From the NCBI RefSeq assembly GCF_036116635.1, contig NZ_CP107995.1, positions 248,001 through 312,000 on the forward strand: a stretch of 64,000 nt of DNA, written 5' to 3'. The notes below the pieces were generated by a model. That model worked only from the letters and a program-made list of their open reading frames with translations, ran no database searches and had not been told where the DNA came from. The position numbers and the translations under genes were made by a program. Of the stretch, positions 58,343-64,000 are shown one piece after another. This DNA is from Amycolatopsis sp. NBC_00345 (GTDB lineage Bacteria; Actinomycetota; Actinomycetes; Mycobacteriales; Pseudonocardiaceae). Position 1 is the stretch's first letter, and each line of letters begins with the position of its first letter.

Positions 58343-59368
58343 ATGCGTGTCGGTGTGCTGACGGGTGGCGGGGACTGCCCGGGCCTGAACGCGGTGATCC
58401 GCGCGGTGGTCCGCAAGGGCATCGAGGTGCACGACTGGGAGCTCGTCGGCTTCCGCAACGGGTGGCAGGGGCCGCTCACCGGTGACAGCAGGCCGCTCGG
58501 CCTCAACGACGTCGAGGACATCCTCACCCGCGGCGGCACGATCCTGCGCTCGTCCCGGACGAACCCGTACAAGATCGAGGGCGGGGTCGAGAAGATCAAA
58601 GCCGTGCTGGCCGAGCAGCAGGTCGACGCGCTGATCGCGATCGGCGGCGAGGACACCCTCGGCGTCGCGAAGCGGCTGACCGACGACGGCGTCGGCGTGG
58701 TCGGCGTGCCCAAGACGATCGACAACGACCTGGGCGCCACCGACTACACCTTCGGCTTCGACACCGCGGTGTCCATCGCGACCGAGGCGATCGACCGGCT
58801 GCACACCACCGCGGAGTCGCACCACCGCGCGCTTGTCATCGAGGTCATGGGCCGGCACGCCGGCTGGATCGCGCTGCACTCCGGCGTGGCCGGCGGCGCG
58901 AGCGTGATCCTCATGCCGGAGCGCGAGTTCTCCGTCGACCAGGTCGTGGACTGGGTCGAGCGCCGGTTCGAGCGCGAGTACGCGCCGATCATCGTGGTCG
59001 CCGAGGGCGCGTTGCCTGAGGGCGGCCAGGAGAAGCTGCTGACCGGGGAGAAGGACTCCTTCGGGCACGTCCGCCTCGGCGGCATCGGCAACTGGCTGGC
59101 CGACGAGATCGCGCACCGCACCGGCAAGGAGTCCCGCGCCGTGGTGCTCGGGCACGTGCAGCGCGGCGGCACGCCGACCGCGTACGACCGCGTGCTCGCC
59201 ACGCGCTTCGGCCTGCACGCGGTGGACGCGGTGGCGGACGGCGACTTCGGCGTGATGGTGGCGCTGAAGGGCACCGAGATCGTCCGCGTGAAGTTGTCGG
59301 AGGCGACCGCCGAGCTGAAGACCGTGCCGCTCGAGCGTTACCAGGAAGCCGAAGTCTTCTTCGGCTGA
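58343..59368 (+). CDS. pfp: 6-phosphofructokinase, probably pyrophosphate-dependent
   Basis: 341 residues of the PFK family, converting fructose-6-phosphate to fructose-1,6-bisphosphate in the cytosol. N-terminal GGGDCPGLN and catalytic TIDNDL are present. Two positions decide phosphoryl donor: D104 in IGGEDTLG and K124 in VPKTIDND. ATP enzymes have glycine at both, while the pyrophosphate-dependent enzymes, including that of Amycolatopsis methanolica, have Asp and Lys. The ATG at 58343 has GGAGG upstream and gives exactly this numbering. It is divergent from aroG. Confidence 0.9.
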   Translation: MRVGVLTGGGDCPGLNAVIRAVVRKGIEVHDWELVGFRNGWQGPLTGDSRPLGLNDVEDILTRGGTILRSSRTNPYKIEGGVEKIKAVLAEQQVDALIAIGGEDTLGVAKRLTDDGVGVVGVPKTIDNDLGATDYTFGFDTAVSIATEAIDRLHTTAESHHRALVIEVMGRHAGWIALHSGVAGGASVILMPEREFSVDQVVDWVERRFEREYAPIIVVAEGALPEGGQEKLLTGEKDSFGHVRLGGIGNWLADEIAHRTGKESRAVVLGHVQRGGTPTAYDRVLATRFGLHAVDAVADGDFGVMVALKGTEIVRVKLSEATAELKTVPLERYQEAEVFFG

Positions 59369-59482
59369 GTTTCCGCCCGCGCCGGGTGGGGCCAGCCCCA
59401 CCCGGCGTACGGGGGCGCGCTGGATCGCTTGCGCGCGGCCATGATCGTTACGTTGGGGTCCTTCGACGAGAGGGGCTCGGAC

Positions 59483-60820
59483 ATGGCGGTGATGGGGGCA
59501 GTGGGCCTGGTGGCCTTGGCACTGGGCGGATCGGTGACACCTGTATCCACTGTGGACACTGTGGACGGGGTCTGGCGCAGCGACGGCTACGGCCAGGTCG
59601 TGCGGGTCGCGGGCGGCGCGCTCACCACCTACGACGTCACCGCGGTCAGCTGCCTGCCCGGCTCGCTGACCGGGACCGGCGACGGGACCACGTTCGCCAC
59701 CAGCGAGGGCACGGTCGCCACCGTGCGGCCGCGTGGCCGTGACCACGCGAGCCTGAGCTTCGACGGCGACCTCGGCGTCCGCTCGCTCACCCGCCTGCCG
59801 GGGCTGCCCGCCGCGTGCACGACCGCCCCGCCCACCGGCGCACTGTCCACTTTCGACGTCTTCTGGCACAGCTACGCCGAGAACTACCCGTTCTTCGCCG
59901 CGAAGGGCGTCGACTGGCGGGCCGAGGGCGCGGCGGCCCGCGAGCAGGTGGCCGCCCACCCCGAGCGGCTGTACGAAATCCTCTGTGGACTGATCACCCC
60001 GCTGCACGACGCGCACGTCGCCCTGATCGCGGGCGGGGACCACTGCAGCTCACCCCGGCCCGGCACCCCCGACTACCCGGGGGATCCCGCGCTGCGCAAG
60101 CGAATCAAGGACGTCACCGACGCGAACGTCGGCGTGCCGTTGCAGACCTGGGCCGGCGGCGCGATCGCGTACGCCGACTTGCCGGGCGGCACCGGCTACC
60201 TGCGCGTGACGAGATTCGAGGGCTACACGGACACCTTCGCGGGCGACAAGGCTGAGCTGGACCGCGCGCTCGACGCGATCTTCACCGCCGCGCGCGTCCA
60301 CTCGCTGCACGGCCTCGTCCTCGACCTGCGTGTGAACGGCGGCGGCGCCGACCCGCTCGGCCTCGAGATCGCGTCCCGGCTCACGGACACCCCGCACTTC
60401 GCCTACGCCAAGCGCGCCCGCAACGACCCGGACGACCCGGCGCGGTTCACCGTGCCGCAGCCACTCTTCGTGCGGCCCGCCGCGGGCCCGCGGTACACCG
60501 GCCCGCTCGCCGTGCTGGTCGGCGATCTGGACGTGTCGGCGGGGGAGACGTTCACGCAGGCGCTGCTCAACCGCACCCCGCGGCCGGTGCTCGTCGGGCA
60601 GAACACCCAGGGCGTCTACTCCGACACCATGGGCCGCACCCTGCCGGCGCCCGGCTGGATGGCGGTGGTGCCGAACGAGGAGTACCTCGACCCGCGCGGC
60701 CACACCTACGACGGCACCGGCATCGCCCCGGACGTCCGCACGCCCGTCTTCACCCCCGAAGAGCTGGCCGCGGGCCGCGACACCGGACTCGCCACGGCCC
60801 GGAGTCTCGTGACTGGCTAG
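59483..60820 (+). CDS. Secreted S41-family peptidase (long form)
   Basis: 445 residues. A hydrophobic N-terminal segment (AVMGAVGLVALALGGSV) looks like a signal peptide or anchor. A beta-rich N-terminal domain (to about residue 125) precedes the S41 core with VLDLRVNGGGADPLG and the serine region VGDLDVSAGETFTQAL. It resembles tricorn-core-like proteins of unknown substrate. The ATG at 59483 has GAGAGGGG upstream; a GTG/ATG region from 59429 is in frame but would mask the signal. A TACGTT box lies near 59450. Ends 19 bases before the palindrome at 60840. Confidence 0.82.
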   Translation: MAVMGAVGLVALALGGSVTPVSTVDTVDGVWRSDGYGQVVRVAGGALTTYDVTAVSCLPGSLTGTGDGTTFATSEGTVATVRPRGRDHASLSFDGDLGVRSLTRLPGLPAACTTAPPTGALSTFDVFWHSYAENYPFFAAKGVDWRAEGAAAREQVAAHPERLYEILCGLITPLHDAHVALIAGGDHCSSPRPGTPDYPGDPALRKRIKDVTDANVGVPLQTWAGGAIAYADLPGGTGYLRVTRFEGYTDTFAGDKAELDRALDAIFTAARVHSLHGLVLDLRVNGGGADPLGLEIASRLTDTPHFAYAKRARNDPDDPARFTVPQPLFVRPAAGPRYTGPLAVLVGDLDVSAGETFTQALLNRTPRPVLVGQNTQGVYSDTMGRTLPAPGWMAVVPNEEYLDPRGHTYDGTGIAPDVRTPVFTPEELAAGRDTGLATARSLVTG

Positions 60821-60839
60821 TGGGTCACGCTCGAGACGT

Positions 60840-60890
60840 CCCTGAAGGCCACCTTCAGGGACGTAGATGCCCTGAAGGTGGCCTTCAGGG
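60840..60890. terminator. Long palindrome between convergent genes, CCCTGAAGG family, copy 2
   Basis: Arms 60840-60860 and 60870-60890 are perfectly complementary over 21 bases around a 9-base loop, and each arm is itself a CCCTGAAGG/CCTTCAGGG inverted repeat with a 3-base centre. It is the same element as at 17007, again between two convergent genes. Confidence 0.85.
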
Positions 60891-60908
60891 CACGCAGCGA
60901 GGGGCGGG

Positions 60909-61220
60909 TCAGGCCGGGTCCGTCGCGTCCAGGCGCCGCTCCAGTGCGTCGAGCCGGTCGGACCAGAACCGGCGGTACGGCGCGAGCCAGGCGTCGACCT
61001 CGGCCAGCGGCTCCGGGCGCAGCCGGTAGCAGCGGCGCTGGGCCGCGACCCGCACCGTGACCAGGCCGGCCTCCCGCAGCACCCGCAGGTGCTTGGACAC
61101 GGCGGGCTGGCTGAGCTCCAGCTCGTCGACCAGTTCGCCGACGGATCGCTCGCCGTCGCGGAGCAGGTCGAGGATCGAGCGGCGGCGGGGCTCGGCGAGG
61201 ACGTCGAAGGTCTGCATCAC
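60909..61220 (-). CDS. ArsR-family transcriptional regulator
   Basis: 103 residues from GTG 61220 (or 102 from the ATG at 61217). A compact winged helix with recognition segment SQPAVSKHLRVLREAGLV and no cysteine metal site, so it belongs to the metal-independent SmtB/ArsR-like group often paired with SRPBCC or toxin-type targets. TTGACA on the minus strand (61257-61252) gives a -35; the 9-mer GGAATGTGC occurs twice at 61226 and 61258 and may be its operator. Convergent with the S41 gene and divergent from the chitinase. Confidence 0.85.
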   Translation of the reverse strand: MMQTFDVLAEPRRRSILDLLRDGERSVGELVDELELSQPAVSKHLRVLREAGLVTVRVAAQRRCYRLRPEPLAEVDAWLAPYRRFWSDRLDALERRLDATDPA

Positions 61221-61286
61221 ACCAGGGAATGTGCCGCGCGACGTTCATGCCTGTCAAGGAATGTGCGAATTGCCCGGTGTCGTATC

Positions 61287-61319
61287 TGGACTAGACCATT
61301 GACCTAATGGTCTAGTCCA
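61287..61319. promoter_or_regulatory. Two DasR-like operator boxes upstream of chitinase
   Basis: TGGACTAGACCA (61287-61298) and TGGTCTAGTCCA (61308-61319) each differ by one base from the DasR/chitinase direct-repeat element TGGTCTAGACCA. Their starts are 21 bases apart, two helical turns. As a unit they also form a perfect 14-bp inverted repeat with a 5-base loop. Chitinase genes of streptomycetes carry paired repeats of this type. Confidence 0.75.
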
Positions 61320-61384
61320 CTTTACGGTGTGACGGTCCCCACCTCGTATCGTCACCTGGTGTGACTCCCCGAAGGGAGCCCGGC

Positions 61385-62632
61385 ATGGTAGGTCCGCGCA
61401 AGAGGAGCTTCTTGTCCCTGATCGGCACGGTGAGCGCAGCGCTCGCCGGCCTCGCGCTCGCCGCTCCAGCGGCGCCCGCCGACCCGGTGAGAGCGGCCGC
61501 GCCGGCGCCGGCGAGCGCGCAGGCGTCCGTCGGCAAGGTCGTCGGCTACTTCACCGAGTGGGGTGTCTACGACCGCAACTACCACGTCAAGAACGTCGAG
61601 ACCTCCGGCTCGGCGGCGAAGCTGACGCACATCAACTACGCGTTCGGCAACGTCACCAACGGCGGCTGCGCGATCGGCGACGCCTACGCCGACTACCAGA
61701 AGACCTACGACGCCGCGGGCAGTGTCGACGGCGTCGCCGACACCTGGGACCAGCCGCTGGCGGGCAGCTTCAACCAGCTGAAGGAGCTCAAGGCCAAGCA
61801 CCCCGGCCTGAAGGTGCTCTGGTCGTTCGGCGGCTGGACCTGGTCCGGCGGCTTCGGCCAGGCCGCGCAGAACCCGGCCGCGTTCGCCGACTCCTGCTAC
61901 AACCTGGTCAACGACCCCCGCTGGGCCGGCGTGTTCGACGGCATCGACCTCGACTGGGAGTACCCGAACGCCTGCGGCCTGAGCTGTGACACCAGCGGCG
62001 CGGCGGCGTTCAAGAACGTGATGTCGGCGATGCGGGCCAAGTTCGGCTCCTCGAAGCTGGTCACCGCGGCCATCACCGCCGACGGCACGAGCGGCGGCAA
62101 GATCGACGCCGCCGACTACGCGGGCGCCGCGCAGTACGTCGACTGGTACAACGTGATGACCTACGACTACTTCGGCGCCTTCAACGCGCAGGGCCCGACC
62201 GCCCCGCACTCGCCGCTGACCTCGTACAACGGCATCCCGACCGCGGGCTTCTACACCGACGCGGCCGTCCAGAAGCTCAAGAGCAAGGGCGTCCCGGCCT
62301 CGAAGCTGTTGCTGGGCATCGGCTTCTACGGCCGCGGCTGGACCGGCGTCACGCAGGACGCCCCTGGCGGCACCGCCACCGGCCCCGCGGCGGCCAAGTA
62401 CGAGCCGGGCATCGAGGACTACAAGGTCCTCAAGGGCAGCTGCCCGTCCACCGGCACGATCGCCGGCACCGCGTACGCCAAGTGCGGCTCGAACTGGTGG
62501 AGCTACGACACCCCGAGCACCATCGCGGGCAAGGTCGGCTACGCCAAGACGCAGGGCCTCGGCGGTGCGATGGTCTGGGAGCTTTCGGGCGACACCACCA
62601 ACGGCGAGCTGATCACGGCCGTCTCCAAGTGA
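61385..62632 (+). CDS. Secreted GH18 chitinase
   Basis: 415 residues. Signal peptide (FLSLIGTVSAALAGLALAAP, cleavage near APA-D) and then a single GH18 barrel; no carbohydrate-binding or FnIII module, so it is a minimal enzyme. The catalytic motif DGIDLDWEYP places the acid/base glutamate at E192. WSFGGWTWSGG and YDYFGAFNAQGPTAPHSPL are other substrate-site strings. It hydrolyses chitin between GlcNAc units. The ATG at 61385 has GAAGGGAG upstream. Two DasR-like boxes precede it, pointing to induction by chitin breakdown products. Confidence 0.94.
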   Translation: MVGPRKRSFLSLIGTVSAALAGLALAAPAAPADPVRAAAPAPASAQASVGKVVGYFTEWGVYDRNYHVKNVETSGSAAKLTHINYAFGNVTNGGCAIGDAYADYQKTYDAAGSVDGVADTWDQPLAGSFNQLKELKAKHPGLKVLWSFGGWTWSGGFGQAAQNPAAFADSCYNLVNDPRWAGVFDGIDLDWEYPNACGLSCDTSGAAAFKNVMSAMRAKFGSSKLVTAAITADGTSGGKIDAADYAGAAQYVDWYNVMTYDYFGAFNAQGPTAPHSPLTSYNGIPTAGFYTDAAVQKLKSKGVPASKLLLGIGFYGRGWTGVTQDAPGGTATGPAAAKYEPGIEDYKVLKGSCPSTGTIAGTAYAKCGSNWWSYDTPSTIAGKVGYAKTQGLGGAMVWELSGDTTNGELITAVSK

Positions 62633-62652
62633 CGGTGTAGCCGAGTGACTCC

Positions 62653-62691
62653 CGGTGTGGCCGGCGGCGCAGGGGCGCGCCGGCCACACCG
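62653..62691 (+). terminator. Chitinase terminator hairpin 1
   Basis: CGGTGTGGCCGGC and GCCGGCCACACCG make a perfect 13-bp stem around a 13-base loop, starting 21 bases after the chitinase stop. Confidence 0.7.
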
Positions 62692-62704
62692 GGCCCCACG
62701 AAAT

Positions 62705-62732
62705 GAGCCCGCCGGAGTCTTCCGGCGGGCTC
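62705..62732 (+). terminator. Chitinase terminator hairpin 2
   Basis: GAGCCCGCCGGA and TCCGGCGGGCTC form a perfect 12-bp stem with a 4-base loop (GTCT), a second stop signal right after the first. Confidence 0.8.
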
Positions 62733-62770
62733 GATTCGTGTCCGGGGCGAGGACTGTCGGTGCCCCGGAT

Positions 62771-62776
62771 TATCGT
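62771..62776 (+). promoter_or_regulatory. -10 box, leaderless start of DUF2461 gene
   Basis: TATCGT, 7 bases before the GTG at 62784. This spacing is the reason for choosing that GTG. Confidence 0.5.
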
Positions 62777-62783
62777 GCTCCGC

Positions 62784-63449
62784 GTGAAGTTCACCGGATT
62801 CGGGGAGTACGCCGTCGATTTCTACGACGGGCTGGAGGCCGACAACTCCAAGTCCTACTGGGACCAGAACGTGGCGGTCTACCAAGGCGACGTGCGGGCG
62901 CCGATGGAGGCGCTGCTCAAGGAGCTGTCGACCGAGTTCGGCCAGGGGTTCGGTGAGGGCAAGGTGTTCCGGCCGTACCGCGACGTGCGGTTCGCCAAGG
63001 ACAAGACGCCGTACAAGACGCACTGCGGCGGGGTGATCGAGGCCGGCCGCGGCGGCGGCGCGTACTACGTGGAGCTGGGCCCGGCCGGGCTGCGTGTCGG
63101 CGGCGGCTGCTTCCACCTGGCGTCGGACCAGCTGGCGCGATTCCGCACGGCGGTCGACACCGAGCTGCACGGCCCGGCGCTGGAGAAGATCCTCGCCACG
63201 CTCCGGCGCGGCGGCTGGGACATCAACGGCGACCGGCTCAAGTCCCGTCCGCGCGGCTTCGCCGAGGAGCACCCCCGCATCGACCTGCTCCGTTACCGCT
63301 CGGTCTACGCGGCCCGCACCTGGGAGCCGGCCGACTTCCTGCACGAGCGCGAGGCGCTGGAGCGCGTCCGCAAGTCGTGGCGGCAGCTGCGGGCGTTCAA
63401 CGAGTGGGCCCGCGACCATGTCGGGCCCAGTGAGCAGCCCCGACGGTGA
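62784..63449 (+). CDS. DUF2461 domain-containing protein
   Basis: 221 residues matching the DUF2461 family, whose function is unknown. Typical strings are FYDGLEADNSKSYWDQN, FRPYRDVRFAKDKTPYKTH and YYVELGPAGLRVGGG. It is cytosolic, with no signal peptide. The GTG at 62784 is taken because the -10 box lies 7 bases upstream; in-frame upstream codons run through the chitinase terminator and are not coding. Confidence 0.85.
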   Translation: MKFTGFGEYAVDFYDGLEADNSKSYWDQNVAVYQGDVRAPMEALLKELSTEFGQGFGEGKVFRPYRDVRFAKDKTPYKTHCGGVIEAGRGGGAYYVELGPAGLRVGGGCFHLASDQLARFRTAVDTELHGPALEKILATLRRGGWDINGDRLKSRPRGFAEEHPRIDLLRYRSVYAARTWEPADFLHEREALERVRKSWRQLRAFNEWARDHVGPSEQPRR

Positions 63450-63575
63450 AATCCCGCTCCGACCAGGGTGAGGACCACGATCAGGGGCCGCCGACGACGG
63501 TGAACGACCCGCCAGGTTTCTGAACAGTTCCTCTGAACTTTCGGTATCGGTACAGACGTGGGCTGGACGAAGGAC

Positions 63576-63581
63576 TACTCT
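63576..63581 (+). promoter_or_regulatory. -10 box of the pyruvate kinase gene
   Basis: TACTCT, 8 bases before the GTG at 63590; no ribosome-binding site lies between. Confidence 0.45.
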
Positions 63582-63589
63582 CAACGAAC

Positions 63590-64000
63590 GTGAGCCGACG
63601 CGCGAAGATCGTTTGTACTCTGGGCCCTGCCACCTCCACACCGGAGAAGATGCGGGCACTCGTCGACGCCGGAATGGACGTCGCGAGGATGAACTTCAGC
63701 CACGGAAGCCACAGCGACCACAAGCAGGTCTACGACCTGGTCCGGTCCGCCGCGGCCGAGAGTGGCCGGTCGGTGGGCATCCTCGCCGACCTGCAGGGCC
63801 CCAAGATCCGGCTCGGCACGTTCGCGAACGGCGCGGTCGAGTGGCAGAACGGCGACATCGTCCGCATCACCGTCGAGGACGTCGCCGGCACCCACGACCG
63901 GGTCTCCACCACCTACAAGGGCCTCGCCAGGGACGCCAAGCCGGGCGACCGCCTGCTGGTCGACGACGGCAAGGTCGGCCTCGTGGTCAAGGGCGTCGAG
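63590..64000 (+). CDS. pyk: Pyruvate kinase, 3' truncated by window edge
   Basis: The first 137 codons of pyruvate kinase, which makes pyruvate and ATP from phosphoenolpyruvate and ADP. The N-terminal domain begins RRAKIVCTLGPATSTPEKM, with the catalytic region MNFSHGSHSDH and ADLQGPKIRLG, and continues into the B domain at the window edge. The GTG at 63590 fits the leaderless spacing. Its neighbour pfp is about 4 kb upstream, so two glycolytic control points lie close together. Confidence 0.95.
   Translation, partial: MSRRAKIVCTLGPATSTPEKMRALVDAGMDVARMNFSHGSHSDHKQVYDLVRSAAAESGRSVGILADLQGPKIRLGTFANGAVEWQNGDIVRITVEDVAGTHDRVSTTYKGLARDAKPGDRLLVDDGKVGLVVKGVE

Overview
The window reads as chromosomal DNA of a high-GC actinomycete of the Pseudonocardiales, most likely Amycolatopsis or a close relative. 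The grounds are the strong G/C bias at third codon positions, frequent GTG and TTG starts, leaderless genes, a complete mce4-type sterol import locus, an IdeR-type iron regulator, an arsenate reductase of the mycothiol-dependent type, and a phosphofructokinase with the two residues that mark the pyrophosphate-dependent enzyme known from Amycolatopsis. No rRNA, tRNA or CRISPR array was seen.

Positions 1-17 kb hold housekeeping and metabolic genes: a truncated TPR-like gene, a CBS protein, a DUF4139 protein, a secreted S15 peptidase, an alpha/beta hydrolase, a NarL-type two-component system, a DUF4192 protein, galE, galK overlapping ideR, a rhodanese, and a two-gene protein-acetylation unit (acuC deacetylase plus GNAT/acyl-CoA-synthetase fusion). 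Positions 17-31.3 kb form a sterol side-chain degradation and import cluster: fadE27-fadE26 divergent from fdxD, then two SDR dehydrogenases and the full yrbE4AB-mce4ABCDEF-mam4AB operon. The genes are chained by 1-4 base stop/start overlaps, and a perfect KstR-type operator sits in the divergent promoter.

Positions 31.3-36.8 kb form an arsenic cluster: an ArsR-GNAT fusion, a flavin monooxygenase with a cysteine-rich tail, ACR3, ArsC and a second ArsR. Three copies of a 16-bp ATCGAT palindrome lie in one divergent promoter. Positions 36.9-49.1 kb hold a free-standing condensation-domain protein, an aminotransferase, a flavin monooxygenase, a YbjQ protein, a long-chain acyl-CoA synthetase, and a run of SRPBCC, metallophosphoesterase, ArsA-like, glucokinase and NUDIX genes.

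From 49.1 to 52.0 kb a 2.8-kb segment of lower GC splits a 56-bp palindrome and is flanked by the 7-bp repeat GGTTCTA. It carries two unknown genes and a decayed IS630-type transposase. From 52 to 64 kb come a YbdK-type ligase operon, plsC, an exoribonuclease, two S41 peptidases, a DAHP synthase preceded by a Tyr-Phe-Trp-Phe leader-peptide attenuator, pfkA, an ArsR regulator, a chitinase behind two DasR-like boxes, a DUF2461 protein and the start of pyruvate kinase.

Two themes run through the window. Long palindromes sit where two genes converge (17.0, 41.9, 60.8 kb, and the split one at 49.1/52.0 kb). Many start codons lie 6-8 bases after a TANNNT -10 box with no ribosome-binding site, so those mRNAs are probably leaderless.
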